In this document: in pieces, positions 10,842 to 23,379 of the stretch
Position numbering within the stretch: the first letter of the stretch is position 1
How the letters are laid out: every line of letters begins with the position of its first letter
Assembly: GCF_016545825.1 (NCBI RefSeq)
Contig: NC_052617.1
Span: forward strand, 54,627,382 to 54,691,381
Direction: 5' to 3'
Length of the DNA: 64,000 bases
From: Eucalyptus grandis
Lineage: Eukaryota; Streptophyta; Magnoliopsida; Myrtales; Myrtaceae
The notes under the pieces: model-generated
What the model saw: the letters and a program-made list of their open reading frames with translations, nothing else
The model's database searches: none
Told to the model about the DNA's origin: nothing
Program-made: the position numbers and the translations under genes

Positions 10842-13582
10842 TCACTCGGCTCCCGAGGGTGGGAATCTGATCCGGGTGATGAGAAAGTTCTCATCATCTT
10901 TGATTTTACGTGCTGCCTCTCCATATGTCATTTCCTCTTTGTCACCCTGGCTAGGCCCCTCGAAAGTGACCCGGGCAGCTGGGTCCCACTCGAACTTAGC
11001 CCACCAGTCTCTGCTCGCTTTGATCGAGAAGCTTCCCCTCGCGCTGTTCGACTCCAACGGCAACTTTCTGGGCCCAAGACATCACTTTATGACAAATTCC
11101 ACCCCTTGCGGGAAAAGTAGAGCGTGATCGCAAATGCTCCTTAGTTTTGGAAGATGGTCGATATATAGAAATTTGAGTCGTGAGAATAATCTTGAAGCAG
11201 TCAATTCCTCTCCTGTAATTCCATCCCCAATTATTTTCTCCAATGAATCACAATGCTTGACCTCCAATCTCTGGAGTTTTGGAGCGTGCATAAGCCAGGA
11301 CAAGTCCAAAAATCCACAATGGGAGACATAAACCTCAACGAGGCTGGGGAAGCAATAGCAGTTGGGTGTTTGTCCTATCCCTTGATTAATCTCCATCTTC
11401 ACAAGCATACTGCAAAAGCTTAATTTAAGCACCTCTAAATGCGAGAAATTGCCGCTCCCTTTTAATGAGTGACTTATTGGGAAGTAGGTCAAGCCCTCGC
11501 AGTCCTCAATCCACACTCTCCTTATGCATCTCTGAAAGGATTGGAATATTTTTAGGGCAGAGGAAGATTTTTTTCACATAGATAGATAAGTCGGTGAGAG
11601 CTTGCATGCGCCCTAGTTCCTCCACCATCTCTTCTTCCTTCTCTAGGCTCGATCCCCAATGCTGAACACATTCAATGGTAAGCTTGTGATTGCCCTCTCG
11701 GAATTAGGATGCCATTCCAATCATGGTCTAGTAGCAACCACCCTAAATGAGTCAACTTCTTGATATTCTTGGGCATCGCATTGATACTAGTGGCCGACAG
11801 GTTCAAATATCGTAGATTAATCAGATTGCAAATCCCTTTGGGGAATGACTGAATTTTTTTATTGTTAGATAGGTCCAAGACTGTCAAACGAGCCACCATC
11901 GAGTTGAAAAATCCTTTTGGCACAAGCATCACGTTAGTTTCTCTTACAAATAAAGTTTCGAGCTGAGAACACATGGGTGGTGTTTGATCAATATTTTGTA
12001 TCCATTGTCCCCATAAAGATACTTTCTTTGCTTCCCCCATTTGGAGATCATCTCTGGGACATGTCTTCTTCATTCTCTATCACTAGCAATTTGTTCTCTT
12101 TTTCCCACGGTCACGAGCAATCCAAGTTGCCATGTCACGGATGACGTCGTGCATCTTTATCATGCCATCCCCGATAATCATCATGCCCACTTTCCAATAA
12201 ACAAGCCATCTTTAAAGTTCTCAAGACATACTCTCCCTTTCCGCATACCATATACATCATTGGTGTCTCTAGCAAGCCCTCTCCAATCCACAGTTCAATT
12301 AGGCTATCTGCGATTTTATAGGGTAATCCTCGGGAAGAGACAACAATAAATGAAGCAAAGTTTAACAATAGAGTCATTTAAACTATTATAACTAAACTCT
12401 AGTATGTGATACACTTCCTCCACCATACTTGACAGCTTGTATGGTTTGTTCCTTAGAGTTGTTAGTGCATGCTTCCACTCATCGAGATTCTCTCTACCAG
12501 CCATGGCTCGCCCGACGGTAATAAGGGCCAATGGCAACCCTTTGCACTCTTTGACAATGTTGTTGGCAAGCTCTTGAATTTCTGGATGAGAATGTATAGA
12601 TGATTTGCCGATGTTGTTCTCGAACAATGCCAAGGCTTCTTCGGGCGTCAAGCATTGTACTTCGAAGGTTTCATCGGCTCCCATATGATGGCATACTTGC
12701 TTCAACCGAGTTGTGAATACTATTTTGGATTCGTTCTCGGGACTAGAATGAAGAACTCCGATTTGAGAAAGTTCGAGGCCTGCCCATACATCATCCATCA
12801 ACAACACAAACTTCTTCTTGCTCAAAACTTCTCCCAGAAGGTGGACCCTCTCATTTCGAGATTGTCCTTCCCAGCTCTCGTCTTTAATGTTTAGCTTTTT
12901 CCTTATGGTGTCTCGAATGCTATCTTCATTCACGTGCTTGGACACCACCACCCAAATAACAACCTCGAATTCATGATTTGCATGCGAAAGCTTCTCGTTG
13001 ATCCTTCTCATGAGGGTGGTCTTTCCCACACCACCTACTCCATATAACCCAATCACTCGTGCTTCTTTTTTGTCCACAAGCCATTTCCACACTGTATTAA
13101 GGGAACTATCAAGCCCCACAGTCTTGTCTAGGGGCGTATTGAGCACTTGACGAGGAGGAGGCAGCAATGACGTGAAATCATTGATTTCTCCTTTCTTATG
13201 TTGGAGCTCTCTCACTTCATTGAGCAATTGATCAACTCTTTTCCCCAATTTATAGCTCGACCAGCAGTTTCGTGGAAGACAGCGACTTAGACATTTGATT
13301 CGGTCACGTTCCCTGACTTCTTGAAGAACTTGATCCACTCTACCTTCAAATTCTTGCACCTTGCCTAACCAGTTCTCCACTTGATTCGTGCGCCGTGCAC
13401 CTCCCTCCTCCTTCTTCACGTTCCACATTTTCCTTCACATCTTCGCTCAAGGCCTTCAAGTTTTCATTTGCTTCACCCAACGTGAGGACATTATCTTTCA
13501 GATTATAAATGTAGCCCAATGGTTTACTGGCCAAGCCCCATAAACCTTTGACAAGTTCTAAAAGAGGACTTGCAAGATCCAT
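10842..13582 (-). pseudogene. CNL-A: CC-NBS-LRR resistance gene (RPS5-like), multiply frameshifted
   Basis: The original start is the ATG at 13582 ('MDLASPLLELVKGLWGLASKPLGY'). The CC region with 'NQVENWLGKVQEFE', the P-loop GVGGVGKTTL, kinase-2 'KKFVLLMDDVW', RNBS-B 'VFTTR', 'CKGLPLALITVGRAM', a degraded RNBS-D 'CFIYCCLFP', the MHD box 'KMHDVI' and LRRs all follow in order on the minus strand, ending near 10842 with the conserved 'EEMTYGEAARKIKDDE' tail. Compared with the other copies, single-base indels lie near 13405, 12330, 12155, 12100, 12050 and 11690, with more in the LRR. This is an intronless gene of normal CNL length (about 900 codons) that can no longer make a full protein. It is the closest relative of the 5' part of CNL-C. 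As an intact gene it would have been a cytoplasmic or plasma-membrane-associated immune receptor. Confidence 0.92.
13020..13041. promoter_or_regulatory. Candidate miR482/2118 target in CNL-A P-loop
   Basis: The 22 nt encoding the P-loop core read, on the plus strand (the complement of the CNL mRNA), like a miR482/2118-family sequence: TCTTTCCCACACC then ACCTACTCC. The canonical family ends CCGCCCATTCC, so this copy has more mismatches than B and D. Targeting of CNL P-loops by this miRNA family is established knowledge; use of this site is inference. Confidence 0.35.
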
Positions 13583-13620
13583 TGATACTTTTCGGGAGAA
13601 GAGATCGAAAAGTCTGTCTA

Positions 13621-15478
13621 TTTAGATGATTGGAAAGCAGGCGAAGGGGTGGAGTTCAATAAGGTCTGTTATATTCATCTTGATTGTTCTGGCATGTACA
13701 CGAAGGAAAGAGTATTGGAACCTTTTCTTTACTTCTTCAACAAGAGAAATGGAAGTATTCCTCTCCTTTCTTCGTCGGGGTCAAGCCACAAAGAATCTCT
13801 TCTTTCAGAAATGAATTCCAGCAACGTTTGAGCCAAGAGAGAAGGAAGGTATCATGGCTAGTCGCTGTTAGAAGCACCCAGATGATCTACGGCGTTTAAG
13901 GTCTGTTTGAGACGATATGTACATGATTGCTTTCTATGGACAAAGGCAAAGAATATCATTGACCTCTATTTCTTTGATTCAAGGCAATGCTCGTGTTCTT
14001 CTTCCTCCTTTTGTGTATGGAGTCTATAGACAGGGTGGAATGTGATCTAAAGTGTCCAGAAGCAAAGAATAATTATTTTTCTGACAGAAGCAAAGAACTA
14101 TTCGATTCCTTCTTAAGATGCAAGATAATGTGATTGATGAGTCGATATTTTAGAAGCATTCCCAAGGAGATTTCACAAATTAAATTAGCTGTTTATTTAG
14201 TTCTTATAATTCGACAACTTTGGTAACTATCGAAGCAAGCCATAAAAAGCCTCTCTAATAAGTATTAGAATTAAAGTCTGTTTGGTATTTATTTTTTGCT
14301 TTTTTAAAATCTTACAGCGTACCCAGATTCACTTTTATTGATGTAAAATGCTTAAAACCTTTGAAAGTGATCTTACATTGACATGTAGATTCACTTATGA
14401 TTTTCCCCAAAGTTTTTAAAATTTAAATAATATTTATTTTCTATAACATTAGAGCCAGTTATTCTTTTTTTTTTTTTTTTTTTTTTGCAACTTTTTTTTG
14501 AATGTTTATTTCTTGAACATTTTATTAAGATTCATGTGGAGAATTTATGTCCAAATTCAATTGCGTAGCCACTTGTTCTTCTTCTTTTTTTCTTTTTTTT
14601 TTTCCTCGAATTTAATTAATGAAAAAAATCGATTTCTCATGTAACATAGACCAAACTTCACTTCACGGAAAGAATTTGTTTTTCAATGGCATATGTTTTC
14701 ATCATCTCGCATTTCTTGCACAATACTGTTATGTTTAATATGATGGCGCGTTCTAGGGACACACGGCTCGAACAAACTTTATGACTTAAACTATGATTTT
14801 AATAATTTGAGTAAAAATGTTCACGTCAATATCGAGCTATACCACGTAAGACGACCGACGTCCACATCAGCGAATTATAACCAAAATTGATTAAATAGAC
14901 TCAATTGACAAAACATGAAAAAATTAAGACTTAACTAGCAAAATTGAAAGGTTTATAACTGAATTGACAAAAGTGCAATGGGTTTATGACGTTTTTAGAC
15001 AATTTTCTCCAAATACATTGAATTAGACAAATAGGCATTGAATCTACTTTACCAAATACATGAATTTTTCGTCAAATGCTTTTACGGGCTCAAAGTGCAT
15101 TGCCAAATGGACCCTTGCTCTCCCCTCTTTAGGATTCCCTCTCCTGAGAGATTTTAGCAAAAATTAAATAATACACACACACACACATATAGTTATGGCT
15201 TTGTACAAAATATACCTATTAAAATCTCTTTTTAAAGGGTTATCATCATCCTCATATTGTTAGTTGAGCTTTATTGTTTGAAGTGTTACTACAAATAAGG
15301 AAATCCACGCACCGGTGTATAGATGCTACAAATCGTCTTTGGAAAATCTTCATATTTGGACAGGAGAAGCATCAGGGGCAATAAATTAGCGCACATTTGT
15401 TTTGCTACTGTTGTGGAAAAGCACCAAAACTTTTTTTCTTGCAATGAGAAGATAGTTCAATTTTAACAATCTACAATT
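13621..15478. other. Intergenic DNA between blocks A and B
   Basis: This is the upstream flank of CNL-A and then unique A/T-rich DNA. It holds long T-runs (about 14466-14486 and 14590-14604), a short AC repeat at about 15173-15188, and a segment (about 14740-15010) with the wording 'ACTGAATTGACAAAAGTGCAAT' typical of a dispersed plant repeat. No supported gene, and no RNA gene recognised. Confidence 0.5.
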
Positions 15479-15811
15479 TTAGATGACACATTTGGAGGTA
15501 ACACCGAGAAAACACCAAATAGTATGATCATCCCCTTGATCCTCCTTGATGTTCTCTGGTCTATCAAAGAGTGTAGTCACCCGTGGTCCTGCATTGCCAA
15601 AGATCGAAACACTATTTGGTTCTGCATTTACTAAGGATCTGAATTGCTTCAACATCTTGATCCTCCTTGAAAAGAGATTTGAACCTCGTCTACGGAAAAA
15701 TTCGCTTTGCATAAGTCGTGCGTAGAGGCTTGTCACCTCATCTCCTTCATTGTCTAACTGAGTTTGAACAAATGTTTTTAACAAAACCTTAGTCATATAT
15801 GAAATGAACAA
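15479..15811 (-). pseudogene. Unrecognised coding-like exon fragment, open in block B only
   Basis: The minus strand is open for 110 codons. Its composition looks like real protein (motifs 'QTQLDNEGDEVTSLYARLMQ' and 'FFRRRGSNLFSRRIKML'). Related DNA at about 5130-5340 (A), 32080-32290 (C) and 56060-56280 (E) is interrupted by stops and indels in the same frame. I do not recognise the family. No splice structure could be fixed and no neighbouring exons were found, so I read it as a relic of an exon from a gene that lies elsewhere or has been lost. The first Met may be incidental. Confidence 0.3.
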
Positions 15812-17609
15812 TGCAGCAAATGAATAGACGTGCTACTTTTCTCCATCTTTCTCCAATAGAATTGACACTCCAATTTAATCATAATGAAATCGCCATCGGA
15901 TTAAGAAACAGAGCAAATCAATGTGGTCCGATGGTTTCAACAAAAACATCCTCCACGTTTCTCTTTTATTTTGGTTAGTTTTACTTCTTTCTAATGCATA
16001 TCATCAATTTTTTTTTTTTTTTTGGTCGGTATGCATATCATCATTCAAAGAGAGAGTTTGAGCAAATTTTTGCACATTAGCATACGCTACGAAACTATGG
16101 GGGTTCATATTTCCCATGTCTGCATTTAGTATAAAGAATGGAATTCTCTCAATTTAGAGGATAAATTTCCGAAATTCATTTCTTTTGAGAAGTCGACGGA
16201 TGAGATTCTGAAAATTGAAAAACGGATATATCTTCCTTGTCTTCCTTTTCTCCGTTCCTTCTTCCTCGAGCAGCCCGGGCAATGCCCGCCACCACGCCAC
16301 ATCGCAACTCCAATCTTTCACTGCCATCTTCCCTAGTTTGTCTCCTTTCCCCAACCTCCATCATTGTCATGATCCCCACCACCGCCATCATCCTCCTTCC
16401 TGGCTCCGCCATTATAGCTCTCCTCCTTCCCACGAGCCCGAAAGTGTTAGTGTATAGCCTAGTATTGACCACCATCGCCATCGTCGACTGACTACGCAAT
16501 TATCCCACCAGAGTGCCTTCTACTTTAATTGTCTGCAAACATTCCTCCGATCACCACCACCATTATCGCACCATGCTCTATTTTTCTCCCACACGCGCAC
16601 CCACCCACCCACGCCCACACCCCACACTTGTGATCTAAGGTCAGTTCCTCAATTTTAAGGTCCCTGCCCTCAGGAGACCTACGATCTGAGGATAGTTAAG
16701 GCGACATTCCAGTTGGTTCGTGTTCGCAACCATCGCGCTGCTCTTTGTTCTTTGTCCACAGAGAGAGAGTGGTAGAGCGACGGACAATGCCGCTAGGAGG
16801 GGTATTACATCGATGGTCCAACATTGGAGAGGACGAGGAGATAGGCGGCGATAAGTGGCAAGGAGGGAGGGAACAAGAGGGGGAGAGATCGATATCTGGG
16901 GATTGAATGTAAATTTTCACAAAGTATTAGGCATTCTAATCAATGTTTGAGTAACTGGGTGTAGCCCCGTTACTCTCTGTGGCGAGTCTCAACCTTAAAT
17001 GTTGATATCGACATTTACACATACGCACACTAGAAATGGAGAGACGGTGTGACACAAAATTAGCTCTATTGTCACTAGACACTAATGTCTGGTGAGAAGG
17101 GTGGGGTGGGGACCGACATGCGGCAGAGTTCGAGCCGTGGCCTGAGCATCCAACCCTTAGTGTTCGTTAAACATTACTAAGAGAAAGAAGAATTTGCTTC
17201 AGAATCGCCTCAACCTTATCAAGATACTTTGGTTACTAAACATGATCATAAATAACTCTGTATAATTATGCCAAATCACTGCACATGTATGGAGTGACGT
17301 CATCCCAATCTCCCCGTATCAACCCGCCACCTTCTATAGGAAAAAAGGGAAAGGCATATAAGAATTACGGGATTAGAACTGTCAAAACAGGTCTCAAATC
17401 CATTTATTATCCCAAATTTATTAAAACAGGTCATATATCATCTCAATTTGACGGCTTAACCATAGCCGATTCTAAAATGAAAAGGCTAAAATAAATTACT
17501 TTAAATGGGTTATGTTATTAACCTATGTCCAACCCACTAAAAAAATTGGGCCGAATGACTTGAGGTAGCCCAATTTGATGTAGATACTAGATGCTCTATT
17601 CACTCGCTC

Positions 17610-17905
17610 ATGACTATCAATCTGAATGAAGCTCCTGCCGATGAGTTCCTAGAGCATCTCCTCGGCCTCCCAAACTTCGATGCCACGAAGATCGGCCTAG
17701 CTGGGGCTGACAGGAGTGGCTTGTCCTTGACTGACCACTTAAATGATGCTCCGGCTCGGCTCCAACCACATATCCACCCTTGGCTGCCGGGGATTCCATG
17801 GCACAGTATCTCCACCGGGGCTGAGCGTGCCAGCGTGGAGCGGGGAAGGGAGGGTTCCTGAAGCCCGAGGAGGCATCAAGGAGTGGCAAGCGATTACACG
17901 AGGGC
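17610..17905 (+). pseudogene. bHLH transcription factor N-terminal fragment (UNE12/LRL type), frameshifted
   Basis: In one frame the sequence reads 'NEAPADEFLEHLLGLPNF' then 'IGLAGADRSGL', the conserved opening of UNE12/LRL-type bHLH proteins. From about 17743 the homology moves to another frame ('MMLRLGS', then 'GFHG' and 'GLS'). Near 17840-17895 it moves again to 'GFLKPEEAS' plus 'SGKRL', matching the family's region before the basic domain. There are therefore at least two frameshifts, and no bHLH domain follows. It sits inside a segment found only in block B (16958-18165), so it was probably brought in by a transposon or ectopic insertion. Family recognition is from memory of conserved motifs and should be confirmed by a protein search. 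Confidence 0.7.
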
Positions 17906-18849
17906 CACTGATGGCACGTGAAGGAGGAATTTCTTTTATTTTGCGGATCTTTTTTTTTTTCGTTTATTATTTTTGGAGATCTGCTGAGCCTTTTTCTCTG
18001 TTTTTTTGGGTGGGTTACGTGGGTGGATGGGTTTGGATCGGATTAGTTATAAGGCATATAAAAGGGTCAATAAATAAATGCTAATGTGAGTTAAATGGGC
18101 GAATTTGAGTTGAACTAACTTATGACCCACCCAAATCCATCCTAACCCTTGCACAGGATGAAAATCTCATTCAACCAGATATCATATGGTAACAAGGCAA
18201 AGAGGGAGTTTTGCAGGCATTGACTGTGAGCATGATGCATTTAAATGATATCATGACATGACTATGTAACTGCCCAAGATAAGCCCATGAGCACACAACA
18301 ATAAAAACATGAAAGCGGACGAGATATTTATCCCATGCATATGATTAGAGAGCCTAAACTAAAGCTTGATAGTGTAGTGTGAGACAAATTTCCCACAACA
18401 TAAAGTTTGAGGTAAACGAGTGGTTTGGTATGCATCAACCTCGGGTTCTGACTACCATCTTCAAATTGCAAACACGCTAGCTTTCCCTCCACAAGATCAA
18501 ATGCCCTTGAAGAAGAATTGTTATGATGTGATTTACTCATGTGAATTCCCTTAAAGTTTAGGTCTAATTAGCCCAATTTACACAGATGAACAATGTTACC
18601 ATGAATCATGACCTCTTGGGCGAGTGGCTGTTCAAGGATGGGGAAAAATGGAAACAGAAGAATAAAACTTCAACTTACCAAAAAAAAAAAAAAAAAAAAA
18701 AATCTTCCTATGCACACTTCAAAGTCAATACAACAAGGCCGGGTCACCAATTATCATTTTAGAATGAAAATTGCAATATGTGAAAGAACAGAGTTCATGA
18801 TATATGTCTACAATGGAAGCAATACAAGAATAACTAGGGCTCACTAAAG

Positions 18850-19835
18850 CTATTGCTCAACTTTCAGCGAATCCTCAATCCACTGGATCAATTGATTAGC
18901 TGTCAAAGCACCTTCCTGATAATTGAAACAGCTCAATTAAGATTAAGTATAGATGATTAGAACATCTTAAAACTGTATAAGTTGCAAGCAATCAAACATC
19001 AGAAAAATTTCACAACCGAAACTTGCGGTCAAATTATGAATGAGAATCAACTAACTTCCGATTAAATAACATTCAAAGACCACGGAATGTGCATAAATCT
19101 TAGGCAGTGCCCATCAGTTATTACCATTTCTGCATTGAGCCGGCAACCCTGTCCTTCACAGAAAATTTATGGGGATACTCTCTGCCTATTGCTAAAAAGA
19201 AAGTATCACTTACTATGCATGGTTGCAGCAACCTGAGAACTAAGGAAGCTGTGTAAATGTTTTCCAGGATGGTCAAGCTCTACAAAGGGAAGGCCTTTCA
19301 TTGATCGCTGTTGAAGACTTATGCGGTTTGTGCGTATTTATCATCGGTTATTATGTATAAACATGTCGGTGCTTCATCATGGTTTCGTTGCTGGTTCCAT
19401 GTTTTGTGAGAGAATAATGATGAAGTTGGATGGAATCCCCCGGTCAAAAACAGATTAGGAGGAGAAGCGTGGCCACAGATTAAAGGTCATTATCGATTCT
19501 TCAAGCCACAAGAGGGGCGTTACTGCCTGTATGCATCACAAGGGCTGTGTGCGCTTTTTTAACAAAATGCAAGTACTCTTTCCAGTGTTCACCCTGTATC
19601 TTCCACATGATAATAAAATTGCCAAAAAATTTGTGACTGCAGGTTTTTGTTCATATTAGGGTATCCAGGGCATCTCATCACAGTATCAAAAACTTTTATG
19701 AGCCTTTACTAACATAATAATTATGAGAACTTAGCAGATTAAATTTCCACATGATAACAAACGTGAAAAAGATAAAACTTACAAAACGCTTGAAAGGCTT
19801 CCCATCTTTAAATATGATAAAGTTTGGTAAATGCC
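18850..19835 (-). pseudogene. Thioredoxin Y 3' half (exon 4, last intron, exon-3 end), block B
   Basis: Exon 4 (18850-18915) is fully open with an intact acceptor (ATTATCAG) and TAG stop. It encodes a 21-residue tail like that of the intact gene ('EGALT-NQLIQWIEDSLKVEQ'), with Arg to Trp and Lys to Glu changes. The last intron follows to 19782, and the end of exon 3 with its GTAAGT donor is at 19783-19835. Exon homology stops at about 19835, exactly as in A, C and D. The WCGPC active site, transit peptide and exons 1-2 are absent, so no thioredoxin activity is possible. It lies downstream of CNL-B in the same orientation. Confidence 0.9.
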
Positions 19836-20698
19836 TATAAATTTGGAAGCACTGATCGTCAAGCCTCCAAGAGGTAAACTTAAAATGAATCTTTTACATA
19901 TGCGTTCCAATCAGGGTAAAATCTTGCTTTGTGAAATTAAAATGTTGAAATTTCAATTCAAGTCAAAAACACGCCTGACTCACAAAACTAATTACATTCG
20001 ACCCCCATTTTTTTGAACTTGAGACTTGTATGCGACTTATTAGGGAAGGTACAACCGTTAAATGAATTGATTCTTTTAATCAATTAAATCTCTCATGTGT
20101 ACACGAGCATTATTGTAAAAGTGCACCGAAAATAGACAGAACGATTTTATTTGGATAGGCTTAGTGGGAGCACACGACCTTCATCAGTCGATAATTTCTT
20201 TTGTAGCTTAATTATTCTGGACAAATTGGACCATTTATTTTTTTTTTTTTCTTGTCCGCGTTAGCGAAGGCATGTGAACTAGAGATTGGCCAGGATCTCT
20301 AATTCACCAGCATTTGCTGCCTCATCCACAAATTGCTAAATTTAGGCCTGCATGCTTTATTCGCGAAAGGTTGAGATCCTCTGAAATTACAAAACCAATT
20401 TATATTTTTACATTTACCTCATAAAAAATTGATGTATCTTAATTTTTCTTTTCTTTCACTCTTTTCATTTTAGACTTTCTCTGTGCTTATCCCTCGAGTC
20501 ACATCGGTCCATGACCTCGAATTGAAGTCACCTGCCCTTAGGAATGCCGGCCCGAGCAAGTCGCCTTGGCTTTGTTTGCATTGGGGCCAAGATAAAAGCA
20601 ATCATCAGAAACTCTTAATGCCCCTCTCCGTATGTCCCACCCCCATGTAAAGCCCTTGCCGCCATGATCTCCACGGCATTGCCATTACTGACCTTGAT

Positions 20699-23379
20699 TA
20701 GGGTTGTCAATGGGTAGGGTTGGGTCGGTTTTATATGCTACCCAGCCCGACCCGAATCATAAGGGTCGCGTGCTCTATCTAACATGACTCAACTTGACTA
20801 GGAACCCATAGAATTTGAAGTGAAAACACAAGTCGGGTTGGGTCGGGTTTTCGGATTTTCGGATTTTTTGGCTGCTTGCCTCTCTGTATTGCTTGTCCGC
20901 AAGAGAACAAACCTCATTGCATTTGCTATCAAGTAGACTTATTGGCCGTAAACTATTTGAACATGTCAATCACGACTAGAAATATGCTCTGTTGCCAATG
21001 GAGCTACGAAAATAAAAATTGGCCGAGCAAAGAGTTCGAAGTAAGTGTGTTAGAGGGTGAGATGGGGTCCATCTTTAGAAATGGGAGCCATACATGCTGC
21101 AAGTGCAAATTACATGGTATGTGCAAATTACTTGGTGGAAAATTTGGGTCTTTCTGCTGCTCCCGCTCACCTCTTCTTTATCAGGCAATTTTATGTCGTG
21201 AAAAGACTGTCAATCTGGTTTTAACTATTCCATTTCCTAGGAGTTTGTTGGAAAAACCAGAACTGTTTCTAATATAGATCGAACAATATAAAAGTGAGTA
21301 ACAAAGTAAAAAAGAATTCTTAATTTAATTATCCTCATTTTCTGGAAAATAGCAGGCTTTAAATTAAACATGAAGTTTTCACCCAAAAAAAAAAAAAATT
21401 AAACATGAAGAGAAATTTACAGAGTTAAGTCTTGAGATAGATTTCCCAGCTTGGTTATGGTTCACAAGAAACATAGCAGCAGGTGGAAGTTCAAACAAAG
21501 TATAAGACGGTTCTTTCAGCATCCTTCCTCTCTGAGCAAGCTTATCCGCACATCGGTTGCCTTCCCTGAAAGCATGCCTGATTTTAACCCTCTTGAAAGC
21601 TTCCAGGAGAGTCCTACGATCATTCAAAAGAGAAGCGAAAACAAGATTATTCAACAAATTTAATAACAGCAACGATATAGTTATCGAAGCATCCATCTCC
21701 ACCTACAGATAAGTGATGTGGACAGGAAACTTTAGGTAAAGACCGATTAAAAACGACTTGTTCATCCTTACAATCATGCATATATGTGGATGGTAATGGC
21801 TTAGAAGTAAAACAATAGAATTCCTAAGAAAAGTGAGTTTGCACCATGTTAAAAATCAAAATGCTTTTAGTTTCAAAGGTTCGTGCAAGTACACCGTTTC
21901 AAAGGTTTATGCATGTACACACTTACCTGAAAGGCATGAAAAGAGACCATCCAAATCAAAAGAAACTAACCAAAAAGACCCATACTTCAACGGCCACTAA
22001 CAAAGAAGAAGGAAATTACACACAGATTCATTGATCTCAAACCAAAAGAAGAAAAACAATCATGATTGAAACTCCCTTTCAATATGAATGGCGGGGAGGC
22101 AATTCGTCGAAGAACCAGCTCTACAACATCATGTCTCAAGTGAAGGCAGTTCCTTGTTTTTACATGGACAAAATTCTCCAATCAGAGATGAGCAATCAAT
22201 CGGTATGAGAAGAGACTTCACATGTGGGACTTGAGATATTCAAAGTCCATGATATATGCAAACACACTCATACATAAGTCCATCGAATCTCCCCAGGGTA
22301 TACCGAACCAATTCCAAAGCTAACCACGTGTTTTTATTTTGCAAGTGGAGGAGCACGTTTTATAATTCTGATTGCAACGTCAAACCAACAACAGAAGTCG
22401 CATGACGGAGAAAGGCTGGTGGCTCGGCCACAGAAGAACGGGGCGACGACAGTAGAACAAAACTAAACAGAGTCGAGACGAGATGGAAGGAGTCAAGACG
22501 ACCCTATCATCCTCATAGACAACAGTGGAAGGAATTTCCTTCTTAATGATTTTGTCAAATCTGCATGTCGATATAATATCCCACCAGATCAGCTTCACAT
22601 AAGTCCCAAAAGAAATGCACTACATAGATATCCCCATGAATCTAACAATAAAATAAACAGAGATGAGACTAAGAGGAGGGCAGAGTTTGCAAAATTGGAT
22701 ATTTTCAACTGAAGAACCTCCGCAGCCTGAAGTCCGTGCTTGATCAAACGAAAGAATCTCTGGGAAAAATTTAAAATCTCGAGTCTGCTTCTCGGACGAT
22801 TCTTCCATCACACTAAGAAAAAAACGGCCCACATCAATCCCCTACGCAAACCAGTCGCCCGCGACTCACGAGCGAGAGACATCGTATCTAACCACGACCA
22901 CACACCCGTAAACTGTTGAATCGACAATCGAAATTCGTCCGATGGAAACAGCAATCGATGCTGAAAAAGGGCGAGGAAGAAAACCCAGCTGAACGCGCGA
23001 GCGAAGCTTCCACCACTTCAAAAATTCGACAGGAATAGGAGAAAGCGAGAGAGCGGCTTCCTTCTCAGAAGCCACGAGAGGGTTTAGCGACGAATGAGAG
23101 CAGCTTCCTTCTCCGGCGGAGATGGCGCTTCGTTCGACGGAGAAGGAAAGTGCGGGGAGATGAGTGACGCGTTGAAACTGTCGATGTTGGAAGAGACCAT
23201 GGAAAATCGGAACCCTGGAAGGGATTTCGGGCATTTTGTTCCGGGTAGGGCAAACGGAACCTACCCAAACCCTAACGATAACTGCACCTTGAACCCCAAC
23301 TCGAACAAGAACCCCAAAACACCCGAAATTTTCGGGCCGGATCGGGCCGGATCGGGCCTCACTTTTCTAACACCCCTGG
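20699..23379. mobile_element. hAT-like non-autonomous element, copy in block B
   Basis: It has the same insertion site and ends as in block A: left TAGGGTTGTC, right ...TAACACCCCT. It retains the GGGTTGGGTCGG-rich left end and the GGGCCGGATCGGGCC right end. An RNase H relic lies at 21379-21702 (minus), and a G/C-rich tract lies at about 22700-23250. No transposase was recognised. Confidence 0.55.
21379..21702 (-). pseudogene. LINE RNase H-like domain relic (block B)
   Basis: This is the least damaged of the four copies, open for 107 codons on the minus strand. It shows 'RRTLLEAFKRVKIRHAFREGN', 'CADKLAQRGRMLKEPS', a PP motif and a tail matching the last third of plant LINE RNase H domains. 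The catalytic N-terminal part is missing. Confidence 0.6.

Larger units (their letters stand above)
2672..13620. repeat. Segmental-duplication block A (matches block C)
   Basis: From just after the LINE tail, the sequence matches 29541 onwards nearly base for base, with small indels. The order is also the same: A/T-rich left arm (2672-5508), thioredoxin exon-3 fragment (5609-5660), old CNL 3'-flank remnant (about 5740-6100), hAT-like element (6459-8909), CNL 3' flank and CNL pseudogene (minus). The left arm (2672-5508) has no convincing gene. The short open frames around 3970-4370 recur in C and E with different stops and match no family I recognise. The C block follows A as far as its position 36645, then switches to B/D-type sequence. 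Confidence 0.9.

Noticed and set aside
16176..16499. Open frames on both strands at 16154-16499 and 56633-57007
   Set aside because: The two copies do not conserve one protein frame and the sequence is low-complexity CCACC/CATCATC type.
20699..23379. Helitron as an alternative identity for the shared 2.5-kb element
   Set aside because: The ends form inverted repeats and flanks look duplicated, unlike a Helitron (5' TC, 3' CTRR, insertion between A and T without duplication).
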